A DNA stretch of 64,000 bases from Monosporascus cannonballus (taxonomy: Eukaryota > Ascomycota > Sordariomycetes > Xylariales): assembly GCA_004154925.1 (NCBI GenBank), contig QJNS01000752.1:372001-436000 (forward strand). Direction: 5' to 3'. The notes under the pieces were generated by a model that had not been told where the DNA came from, did not search any database, and was given only the letters and a program-made list of their open reading frames with translations. Below are positions 49,700-59,649 of the stretch, in pieces (position 1 is the stretch's first letter; the number at the start of each line of letters is the position of its first letter). The translations under genes were made by a program, and so were the position numbers.

Positions 49700-52600
49700 G
49701 TATTGGTACACCGTAATTGTAAATTACGGAGCTTTAAGCGGGAATTATATTGCACCGGATATGGTCAATAAGTTTAGATTGCTATGAAAATACAAGTTAA
49801 AACCTTATATAACGACAAATACCAAAGGTCAAAAATTCGTTTACGACAACTGAAAAATTACGCGCAAAATTAATTACCTTGGGATTTTTATCTAAGAACG
49901 ATACCAAACAATTAATTTCAACATCGTTTTACTTAAAAAGTACAATATAATTTTAAAATTACCATGGATATGCTAATACGGAATTTTAATTAAGGGAAAA
50001 ATTGCCCAAATAAAATTTTCTTTATTCCTTATTAACAACCAAAAAAGAAATTAAGATATTAAAATTTAATCGATAATAACGACCAATATAAACATAAGGA
50101 TATAATAAAAACCTTACCATCCAAAAAAACAAAATACAAAAAAAACAAATATTAAAGAAAAATACGACGTATCGTTATTGCTATCAAAACGAAACTAAAG
50201 CAACTAAATAACGATCTAAAATAATAATAGCCCTAAAAGTCAAAAGATTTAACCAATATACTATTATAATATTACAGATACGAGCAGCTCTTTAAAAAAA
50301 AAGCTCGATACGAAATTACCAAAATACAGCAAATAAGATTACGAAATAATCTTTAAAAAATTTCTTAACGAAATTATACTGCATTTACAATCTTAACAGA
50401 AATAAACTACGTATTTTCAGAAAATACTTGGAAAGTCGGTTGCAAAAAAATTAAATTCGATTTTCGAAATTACTCATAAAATACCTTATATTCTTTATAT
50501 AAAAAAATTAAAAATTTCGACTTGTGGTTAATTACCGGCAACTGAACGATATCATTATTAAAAATTAAATATTATTATTTTTAATCATAAAAATAAAAAA
50601 CCGACTTTACGGAACCAAATAATTCATAATATTCGATCTTAAAAATAAATACAAGCTTATTAAAATTCAAAAAAAAGAAAATTCAAATAAAAAACGGCCT
50701 TTAAAACGAAATACGAATTATTTAAATATTTAATTATATTAATACGACTTACGAACGTACCAATAACCTTTTAACGGATGGTTAATTACGTATTACAAAA
50801 ATACCTCGATATTTTCGTTATTTGCTATCTTGACAACATTTTTATTTTTTTAAAGTTAAAAAAGCATATACAAAATACGTTCATAAAATTCTCTAAATTT
50901 TACAGAATGTAAGGTTATTTATTAACGTAAAAAAAATCAATTTCACAAATAAGAATTAAAATATTTGGAACATATTATTACACCAGGATATATTAGGATA
51001 AACCCCAAAACAATCGCGGCAAATACAAAATAATAATCGCTAATGACGGTTAAAAGAATACAGGTATTTTTTAAATTTGCTAATAACTATAGGAAATTCA
51101 ATCGAAACTTCAGCAAAATAATTATTTCTTTAATGAACTTTACGAAAAAAAAGTTTAAATAAATACTGAATAAAAAAACATTTTAAAATATTAAGGATAT
51201 AATTATTAGCAAATTAATATTAATTATAATCGATTTAAACCGTTTCGTTAAATCAAAAACCGATATCTCGGATTACGTGTTAAACGCAGTAATCGGATAA
51301 CGAAATAATTAAGCCAAATTATATTTTATTATATTTTTTATAACTTAAAAGAGACCGAATTTAATTACGATATTTTAAATAAGGAGTTTATGGCCATTAT
51401 TATGGTATTTTAAAAATTTAGGTGTTTTTTAAGAGAAATTTATATTAAATCAAAATTTATACAGATTATTTAAATCTTATCTAATTTATTATAATTAAAA
51501 AAGTTATAAAACGATAATTTCGCTATACGAAAAATTTAGCGAATTTCGACTTCATTATTTTTTATAAAAACGATTTAAAAAATATTAAAGTAAATGCTTC
51601 AAGCAAATAACCAAATCTCGAAAAAGAAATTAATTAATATTAGCCGTATAATTTTCGATATTATTATAAACGAATATTTACGCCCGCAGTAAATTATAAT
51701 AATTTGGGCAGTACTTTTCGATAAGTACTAGAAGATTTACCAATATAATAACGGTTTTCGAAAAAATCAAAAAAAACGGATAAAATACAAATATCAAAGA
51801 AATACTACAAAGCTTTAATACAAAAAATATACGAATATTAATTATACGGATATTCAAAGAATTATAAAGCCTTAAAACGGCTTTAACGTACATATTCTTT
51901 TCCTAAAATAAAATTAATAATATAAAAGATTATACAGTAATACGATATTTGCGCCAAAACGAAAATACGACGATATAAGCCATATGGAAAATTACAGCCA
52001 TTATTAATCGTAAAGCGACTAAAATATTTAATTATATTTAATTTTATTACCAAACTGTTTATATTAAAAAATCTAATTACAGGAATATATTACCATAGTT
52101 TTTTCGTAATCGTTAGCGGATTTACGAAATTATTTTATTTCGTATCATATTATGAGGATGTACATGCCGAACAAATGGTATATATTTTTTTAAATATATT
52201 TTTAATACATACGGATTATTAATAAAACGTATTTTCAATAAAAGATCGATATTTGTATTTAAGTTTTCGTAAGGCCTAATAATATAAATTAATTTAAATC
52301 ATAAATTATTTAACGTATTTAAATTTTAAAAAAATAAATAGATAAAACGAACAAAATAAATCTTAAAACTTTATTTATAATATTATATTAATTATAAACA
52401 AAATAATTAGATTGAAAAATTACTAATTATATAATTAGTTTATAATATTAGTTAATACAAAAATATTAAGATAATATTTGCGAAAACAAATTTTAGTTTT
52501 ATGTTAAAAATCTATTTTAAAAAATACGTAATAACGGTTTAATTAATATTAAAATAAATTTTACGTTAAATAATTACGATTATTGCATTAGGAGATAAAA

Positions 52601-53075
52601 ATAAAACTGGAATTCGTACGAAATTAAATAAGTAAATATTATAATTAGAAAAACTTAAAAGGATTAATTTTCGAAAAGGAGGAAATGGTTTTTTTTTGGC
52701 CATAAAAAATCTTTAGATAAAACGACTTGATAAAAAATTCGATTTTAAGTATATCGGTCTATACAAAATTATTAAGAAAATCTTAGAAAATAACTATTAA
52801 TTGGAATTTTTACCAAAAGTTAAATTCTATTTAATTTTTTATATTTCTTTATTCGAATTAGTAGTAAATATAATTAAGGCATATACGGCATACGACGACG
52901 TGGAAATAAAAGACGAATAAAATATACGAAATGGAAAAATTTTCGATATGCGAAAACAAAACGGATTTATCCAGTACCTGATTAAATGGAAGAAATACCC
53001 GGATTCCGAAAATATCTGAGAACCTGTTAAAAACCTTATTAACGCTCAGCGCCTATTAAAAAGTTTTACTAATAA
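49700..53075 (+). pseudogene. gypsy E pol remnant
   Basis: Reverse transcriptase lies at about 50,440-51,000 (the region equivalent to 7,300-7,860 of element G). RNase H lies at about 51,140-51,600, integrase at about 51,750-52,650, and a GPY-like 'KYIGLYKI' at about 52,750. The chromodomain at about 52,960-53,070 shows 'ENI-EPVKNLINA'-like text. Stops are scattered through all domains. The - strand frame at 51,678-51,893 is a shadow. Confidence 0.82.
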
Positions 53076-53289
53076 TAACGGAAGTATCTGAAATAATAAC
53101 ATTTTAATTTATAAGATCTAAAGAAAGAAATCCTTGGTTTATCTCATTTTAATTAATAATGTCCACCTTATTTAAAGCCTGTATTTTAACCATAGATTCC
53201 GATTTTAATTACGTAATGTTACTGGAATTATTAAAGGATTAAAAAGCATAATTAACAAGTTTTGCACCTTAGGATTAATAATGCTGGCG

Positions 53290-53463
53290 CTGACGACGTA
53301 TATGAGAAAAATACGCAAAAACTTCGAATAAAGATTTTTCGGCCGTTAGCTTTTTTTAACCTTTTCGACTTTGCAATATGACAATTAATTATGGAAATAG
53401 CAATTCCTATTCCGTCGTATAAGCGACTTCGGCGAACATATTTTTTATAAAGAAAAACTCCGT
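53290..53463 (-). pseudogene. Antisense Cys-rich ORF of gypsy E
   Basis: The - strand reads 'YKKYVRRSRLYDGIGIAISI' and then 'AKSKRLKK', aligning residue by residue with the antisense ORF of element G ('YKEYVRRSYSYNKTEV') and with 'YKECVN-GRSCNS' of element K. The frame is interrupted upstream (higher coordinates) by the 132-bp insertion N. Confidence 0.55.
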
Positions 53464-53595
53464 TGTTACGGCCTGGTCACCCGTAAGAGCTCCAGAGTAT
53501 ATATGCAGCTGTAAGCACCAGGATGATTGCCACAATTGCGATCATTCCACTGATCTCTTGCCCTGGTGGCGTAATGGCATGGTGCAGCCATAACA
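53464..53595. mobile_element. Short LTR-like insertion 'N' (132 bp), not RIP-mutated
   Basis: It runs from TGTTACGGCC to GGCTGTTATG-type ends read outward (right end CCATAACA), so the ends form a 10-bp imperfect inverted repeat. The TSD is TCCGT at 53,459-53,463 and 53,596-53,600. Element G at about 10,290 shows the empty site. It contains 'gagtatatatgc' and has normal GC. It could be a solo LTR of a miniature retroelement or a MITE; the 5-bp TSD and TG...CA ends favour the former. Confidence 0.8.
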
Positions 53596-53810
53596 TCCGT
53601 CCATTATTTGATAATTAAGTTACTGGGCAGAATAAAAAAAACAAAATATCGCCTTAAAACCTTTAAGTTTAATTAAATTAGTTAAGGCAAATCGTTATTC
53701 GGATTTACGGGAATAACATTTAAAGACGCCGGAAAATATATTAAATAAATACAAGAAGCTTACCGAGAAAAAGAAATTTTGAAGGTAAGATTTGTAAAGA
53801 GGGGAGATTG

Positions 53811-54211
53811 TATTATAACTTAACAAACCACGGTTTCCAAAAATGGTCTGTCAGGACCTAACCACAACTACGCGGTAAGGGAGGTTACGTAATAAATCAC
53901 TAACTTACTGGTAGTGAGCCAGTAAGCCGGATCACCAACTTACTGGTGGTGAACCAATAAGCCGGATCACCAATTTACTAGTGGTGAGCCAGTAAACCAG
54001 ATTAAGATATATACGTTTATTATTTCTATAGTTTAGATAGCTTCAGCTTATAATACTTATTAATACCAATCGTTTGCAATACGAATTCTGCACCTTGGTA
54101 TTAAGAGACGTAATTAAGTTATCTTATTGCTATAGAGTCCCATGATATTCCTGCCAACATAAACCCGTACGACTAAGGTTTAATAGTTGGTTAAACCCCC
54201 TAGCCGTCATA
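53811..54211 (+). repeat. 3' LTR of gypsy E
   Basis: It is 401 bp, from TATTATAACT (originally TGTCATAACC) to GCCGTCATA. The tandem units are at 53,894-53,998. Much of its last 50 bp is unmutated. Confidence 0.9.
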
Positions 54212-54216
54212 TTTTT

Positions 54217-54331
54217 CCGTTTTTGCGTTTTTCTATTGTTTGTTAAAGACTAACCACCACGGTATTTCCTTTTTGGGCAGTTATTCAGTGTCATAAGGGC
54301 TTCAGCCGTTAGTTCCTAACAGCTGGGGGGG
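54217..54331 (+). other. Copia F tail with polypurine tract
   Basis: This is the last non-LTR copia sequence after gypsy E. It ends in the purine tract AGCTGGGGGGG (54,321-54,331) that primes plus-strand synthesis next to the 3' LTR. No coding content. Confidence 0.8.
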
Positions 54332-54541
54332 TGTATCAGACCTAATAAAGCCAGTTAGCATTAGCGGGAATTACCTCCTGTACCCCTGGTACCTTTTTCT
54401 CCCAGCTCCACCTGTATTTACGTGTATAAAAGGAGGGTTCGCTACCTTCACTTTCTGGCTAGGACCTTCTAGAGGCAAGGCAACCTTTAATACACTTCTT
54501 CTTCAGTTATATGCTTCTGTGTGTGATGTCAGGGTTTCACA
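54332..54541 (+). repeat. 3' LTR of copia F (210 bp)
   Basis: It runs from TGTATCAGACC to GGTTTCACA and is followed by the duplicated ACTTC (54,542-54,546). It is near-identical to the 5' LTR 32 kb to the left and shows few RIP changes. Confidence 0.93.
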
Positions 54542-54546
54542 ACTTC

Positions 54547-54695
54547 TATATACATAAACATTCGTCCACCTGGTTGAGCTCCAATAATTGTCCTCTAGGA
54601 TCAAGAAGTACTACCATAAATCCTTATCAGCCAGATGTTAGTGCCACAGTGAAAGGATAGCACCTCTAGGTCACAACTAAAGATGTTATCGCAGG
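54547..54695 (-). other. 3' flank of the PKS pseudogene
   Basis: Unique DNA of 149 bp between the copia insertion and the PKS stop codon. Before the copia inserted, it joined directly to position 22,466, the 3' flank of the Tsc13-like gene. No gene or clear terminator signal is seen. Confidence 0.6.
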
Positions 54696-56051
54696 TTAAA
54701 TTTTGACCTCCGCGAGAGGCATCCGCGGATCCCTGATTACCTGCGTCAAGAAGATTAAGAAGTTATTCCAGAATCGCTCCATGTGCCTCCGCGGATACAA
54801 GTCGCAGTCGAATTCGAGCCGCATGCCCAGCGTGTCATCATGGCGCTCGGCGAGGTCGACCGCCAGCTCGCACGTGCCGGCCATGTCGGCGGAACACAGC
54901 TCGTCGATGCGGAACTCGCGGCCGGCGAAGCGGGGCGCGGGGCTCGACGGCATGTAATTCACGACGAGCTGGCCCACGGGGAAGTGGCTCCGGCAGCCCG
55001 CCGGGTCCGCGCCCGCAGCCCGCGCCACCTCGCCGAAGGGTGCCCAACTGTGCGCCATGGCCTCGAGCACGCCGGCCGACACGCGGCCCAGCAGCGAGTC
55101 GAAGGTAGCGTCGGGGCCGTCGCAGCCGCCCCTGCACCGCAGCGGCACCAGGTTGACAAAGTACCCGATGACGTCGTCCAGCGCCGCGTGCGGCCGCATA
55201 TTATCCACTAGCAGCAGCACCAGATCGTTCTCTCGTATGTACCGGTAAATAAAGCCCCGCAGCGCCGTTAGCAGGAAGTGGAACGGCGTCGCCGGCGCTG
55301 CCACGCGCCTTATGCGTCTTGAGAGCGGCTTGGGGAGCACGTTATGCACGACATCCCGGTGTGTGGAAAAGCGTTCCGCGGGCCGCGGCCCCGTTGCGAA
55401 GGGCAACAGGGAGCTTGCGGCGGGGATGCCGTGCAGATTCGCAGCCCACCACTCGAGGTCCGCCGGCAGGGAACCGCTGCCGTGCACCTGCCGTTGCATC
55501 CAGAGCGTGTAGTCGGCGTAGGTGAGTCGGGGGCTGGGCACGCGGGCCAGGTCGGCCTGGGTGCCGAATCGGAGCGCGTCGTACAGGCTGATCATCTGAT
55601 TTACCTTGGACGTGGTGCTCATGTTGTCGAGGGCTATGTGGTGTACGGCGAACGCCATGGCGTAGTGGCCCGCACCCAGCTTGAGAACCGTGACGTGCAT
55701 CACCTCGCCCCTGCGGCTGTCGAGTGCGACCCGCTTCATACTCTCGGAATACCACTCGGCAAGGGCTCGGGGAGAGCTCTCTACGTTACCGGAATCGTCT
55801 TCGTACCGCACAACGGCTAGATCGAATGCATCAAGGATATGTTGCTACGGAGGAGAGGAGGCATCCGGACTTTCCATGTATGCTGTCCTGAAGATTGGGT
55901 TTCGGCACGCTAGTTCGACCACCGCCTGCTTCATTGTCTGGAAGAGCACATTTCCACTGATGAAGCAGGTGATGGTGAGATTGAGGGCACTCGGGTCTTC
56001 TAACATGTTGTGCGCTCTCCAGAGACCGATCTGGGCGCTGGAGAGAGGTAT
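54696..56051 (-). other. PKS terminal condensation (C) domain
   Basis: About 452 residues, full length for a C domain. It starts with 'IPLSSAQIGLW' (C1 motif) and contains 'VHHIALDNMST' at about 55,620-55,645, the HHxxxDG active-site motif with the final Gly as Asn, so the catalytic His is kept. It ends 'DPRMPLAEVKI' and a TAA. One in-frame TAG at 55,845-55,847 splits it. In this type of PKS the domain helps product release or is a relic of an NRPS module. Confidence 0.88.
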
Positions 56052-56239
56052 AGGTGCTGACTTGTCCTCGATAACCGGGAATTCCTCCTTCGAGATCTTT
56101 GAGCCAACTGAAGAAACGCTATTACCATTATCAAGTTTCTGCGCTAGTGTGGCCGCTTGCGCGATTTTGCTCTCTGCAGCTGACAGGGTCAACTGGCCAC
56201 CCGTGCCCTCCGAGGATGAAGGATGCGCCGCCATCACGC

Positions 56240-56450
56240 TTCCTACGACGGTCTCCACCAGAGCCGTAATGGACTTGGCTCCGATGATCTGGAATAAAGC
56301 TACATCAACCTGAACGGTCTTCAAGAACCACTTGCGGAACTCGACGGCCACGATGGAGTCAAGGCCATAATTTACCAGGGGGTTCTCGGCCTGTATCAAG
56401 TCGACTGGAACGGCCAGGACGCTGGCCACCTTCTCAAGTTCGCAGTCAAT
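56240..56450 (-). other. PKS acyl carrier protein domain
   Basis: 'LVNYGLDSIVAVEFRKWF' carries the phosphopantetheine attachment Ser (codon 56,355-56,357). A one-base deletion near 56,453 separates it from the KR frame. It is followed by a roughly 60-residue Ser/Ala/Glu-rich linker to the C domain. Confidence 0.92.
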
Positions 56451-56459
56451 AGCTTCACC

Positions 56460-57340
56460 TTCTCATCGTGGGTCTGGGCCATCTGAATGACAGTCGCAAG
56501 ATTCTGCGACGCCTTGGGCTTGTCCCCCTGGTCCCCTAGATCAAGGTTCGCGTATAGGTTGCGGCCAACTGGCAGCGTCGCCCAGTATACGTCTTTTCGC
56601 TGCACATTGATTCCTGCAACAAGTCTGTGAGACTCGCTTCCGGTGTATGGGAAGTCTTGCTGCTGTAGGTATGTCGTCTTCTGCCGCTCTTTGTGCGCAT
56701 ACGAGGCCAAGACCGCCTCTTCGGTCGGATAGAACGCCTCTTTCTCCGCCATGGGCTCGTATCCGAGTCTTTCCATTGTTGTCTCGAGGGTGGCATCATT
56801 CGAGACTGCACCGACCCCGGAAACCATACCGAGGTTCATGGTGAAGCCAGGAAGCCCCATGGCTCGGCGGTGCGCCATCAAGGCATCCATGTAGCAGTTA
56901 GCAGCCGCATAGTTCGCCTGTCCCATCGCGCCCAATATGCCCGAGCTAGACGACAAGCACACGAAAAAATCCAATCTGCTATTGTTCAGGGTTGCATTGT
57001 GCAGATTCCAAGTACCGTGGGTCTTGGGGCTAGCACATTCGCGCCACTGATCCATTGTCATCTGAGCGTACAGCCCGTCATGGTTCTCCATGACGGCTTG
57101 GAAGATGCCGGCTAGGCGGTCTCCGAGAGATTGGATGACATGATTGACGGTTTCCTTGTCTGTGACGTCTCCGCGGAATACTTTGACCGCAATTCCCTTA
57201 GCCTTCAGCCAAAAGAGGGTGGCCTGCGCGCGTTCATTGTCGCTGCCAGACCTGGAGAGGAAAGCGAGTTGCCGCGCACCCCTGCGTACCATCCAGCCTG
57301 CCAGGGACTGCCCATGCCACCGAGTCCTCCAACAAGAAGG
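56460..57340 (-). other. PKS ketoreductase domain
   Basis: NADPH-binding 'YLLVGGLGGMG' at about 57,310-57,340, then a frameshift near 57,307, then 'RRGARQLAFLSRSG'. Lys of 'SPKTHGTWNLH', Ser of 'CLSSSSGILG', and Tyr and Asn of 'NYAAANCY' (Tyr codon 56,909-56,911) form the complete catalytic set. The domain was functional before the frameshift. Confidence 0.92.
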
Positions 57341-57399
57341 TAGACCTTTTCGGAAGCGAAGAGCTTAGTATTGCGATATGACGGTAGCAGGACGGGGAC

Positions 57400-58400
57400 C
57401 ATGTCGTGCTCCCCAGGGACGAGCACAATCTTTCCGAAGTGCTTACCCATCTGGAGGAGCCGGAACGCCTTCTGAACCTCGGCGAACGACATCCTCGTAA
57501 GCGGCTGGGGAGGCCTTACCTTGCCCTCTGTAATAAACCCAAACATAATATCGGCCAGGTGCGCGAACATGGGCTTGTTATGATGATAAAGCGTAATGAG
57601 ATCGACAGACGCATACGTACGTAACGTTGTTCCTGAAAGGGTCCATATCCAGTTTCGTATTCTCATGGATGTTACGCTTCCCGATCTTAACGAACCGGCC
57701 AAAGGGCGCGATATTCCGCCAGGTCTCGTGGAATAGCTCTCCAGCAAGACTGTTAAGTGCGACATCGATTCCGTATCCGTTCGTAATGTCCCTAATGCCC
57801 TTAACGAATAAGGGGTCCCGCGATGAACGGATCATGTTTTCCGGAATCCCGAAACGTTCCTGTAGGAACTGGCGCTTCTCCGCGGACCCTACCGTCGCGA
57901 TAATCTTAGCTCCCAGGTACTGAGCGATCTGGATGGCTATCTGTCCGACACCTCCAGCGGCGGAATGGATTAGCCAATACTCGCCGGCTTTCAGGCGTGC
58001 AGTGGAGACCAAGGAAAAGTACGCGGTGCAGTAGACCCCGCAGAGGGCGACAGCTTCCGCGTAATCTATGTTGCCTATCCTGTAATAGAGCATGGCAGTC
58101 TCTCGCACGACGGACCGATGGCCGCCTTGCCCCGGCCTAGTAACCAGGACCCGATCGCCAGGTTTGAGCTCGGACTCCTGGACATCTCGGCCAGTGCGCA
58201 GCACAACACCCGCCACCTCGTCTCCTAGACAATAGTCCTCGATGAGGCCCATAGACGCAGCGATATCCCTGAAATTTAGGGCCGAGGCTCTAACCTCCAC
58301 TTCAACCTGGTCATGGCGGAGCTCTGGGTCCGCGACTTCCTCGTCATCCTTAAACGCCAACATGTCGAGGAGCCCTACCTTGCCTATCTTCAGGGTGAGC
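57400..58400 (-). other. PKS enoylreductase domain
   Basis: The MDR-type ER shows 'ASALNFRDIAASMGL', 'GDEVAGVVLRTG', the NADPH loop 'SAAGGVGQIAIQIAQYLGA' and 'NSLAGELFHETWRNIAPFGR', all intact. The frame then breaks at 57,613-57,624, where a 4-bp unit is doubled. The C-terminal part 'MSFAEVQKAFRLLQMGKHFG' continues in the next frame. Confidence 0.92.
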
Positions 58401-58429
58401 CGCCGGTCTCCTTGGTGGAAGGGCTTTAG

Positions 58430-59600
58430 CCTCGCTTGTATGTTACCGCAATTTGGTAATTTCTGGTTGCGTCTTTCGTCAATTTCGATGCGTGGGATAC
58501 GGAGTAAGCCGTCGCGCAGAGCAACTTCGTCGCCCGAGTACGCCTGGGAGATCATCGACAAGATCTCCTTGCTTGCGTCCTTGACGGCGTAGTCGTCTGG
58601 GAGATCAAACCACGTCACGTTGATATTTTCGTTTTCATTTTTGATAGTGCGCAACAAACCAGTCATAATGGCCTGGCCCGGGTTGGACGATTCATGCGTT
58701 ACACCTCTAGTTAGCCATGTGATATTCTTGTCTATGGATGTCAACAGCGCCTGCAGTGCGTGAAATTCAGTCGTATCGGCAGGGCTGAGATCCCATAATA
58801 GCTTTCTGTCCAGGCTGATAAAAGACACAACATCCTTATTTTCAATAGGCTCTGATTCGAGCTCGGACAATGTCCGCAATGTCGCTCGTCCCTTCCACGT
58901 AGCTCGTACCTTATTTACAAGAGAGTTTGTTCTCGGCGAACATTCTTGAAATATGAAGATGGTTATCGATTGATTCCAAGTCTCAGGTAAATCCATCTTC
59001 TTCCATGCGCTAAAAGATTCCCCAGTGAAGGCGTTCCGAAGATTCGTATCGAGGTTCCCATGTCGGCCCATACTACGGTTAGAAAACGCTGCGACTAAAT
59101 ATCCACCGCACTTGAAGAATGACAACATATCGGGCGAGATTTCATCTTGGGTAACAATAACGTCGAAATCGTTCTCTTTTGGTAGGTCGAAATTGACCAG
59201 GTCTAATTGCCCCTTTTCAAACTCCACCTCTGAGCTCCTGAACTTAACAGAAGCCTGAGAGTACGGGGTTATGCTCCGGAAGCGGTGCCGCTTCCCCTGG
59301 TACCCACCAAGAGTTTGGATCGCATCTCTTACCGAGGACAGATCGTTGGTCGCATATGGAATTCGAGAATCAGGGAATTGGTGGGCAAAGAGATCCAATA
59401 TTCCTGTAATATGCGAAAATAAGGGCTCGGCTACCTTGCGTCCGAACTGTTCGAATACGGCCTGCCATCTCCATTGGAAGAAAAGGTGTCGAGCGGCCTC
59501 GTCGGGCGACGAGCCTTCTCCAAGTGCTGTCACCTCGAGCCCGCGCAGACTGAAAAGGACGTCATTAATTGCGCCTAATTGTACGGATAAATCACTAACG
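58430..59600 (-). other. PKS degenerate methyltransferase / structural KR region
   Basis: The roughly 390 residues between DH and ER include 'ILDLFAHQFPDSRI', which normally leads into the SAM-binding 'LEIGAGTGG' loop. Here that loop is missing and 'PYATNDLSSV' follows instead. Later 'FFKCGGYLVAAFS' matches the 'LKPGG-L-L-E' block. The MT fold is therefore present but could not bind SAM, and the loss lies in an otherwise open frame. The last 130 residues are the non-catalytic KR half. Confidence 0.75.
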
Positions 59601-59649
59601 GCCATACGTGGCCCGGGAAGTTTTGTTTCCGACTTTGCCCAATAGTCGA

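Larger units (their letters stand above)
47169..54211 (+). mobile_element. Ty3/gypsy chromovirus 'E', complete but RIP-dead
   Basis: LTRs of 401 bp (47,169-47,569; 53,811-54,211) lie within TSD TTTTT (47,164-47,168; 54,212-54,216). Gag-pol reads on the + strand and a purine tract (about 53,796-53,808) precedes the 3' LTR. It is closest to element G, sharing the 35-bp tandem repeats in U3. A 132-bp insertion lies at 53,464-53,595. Confidence 0.92.
22472..54541 (+). mobile_element. Ty1/copia retrotransposon 'F', split by four gypsy elements
   Basis: Two near-identical LTRs, 22,472-22,679 and 54,332-54,541, lie 32 kb apart with matching TSD ACTTC (22,467-22,471 and 54,542-54,546). The first is followed at once by a primer-binding site. 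The second is preceded at once by the purine tract AGCTGGGGGGG. Between them, on the + strand and in copia order, are gag (22,850-23,353), integrase (28,784-30,639), reverse transcriptase (37,573-39,059) and RNase H (46,180-46,900). Removing the four nested elements and their duplications leaves about 5.5 kb, a normal copia length. The inside is RIP-mutated; the short LTRs are largely spared. Confidence 0.93.

Noticed and set aside
54783..55820. Several long + strand frames opposite the PKS C domain
   Set aside because: High GC third positions of the PKS generate open antisense frames; none shows a domain, and the - strand frames match known motifs.
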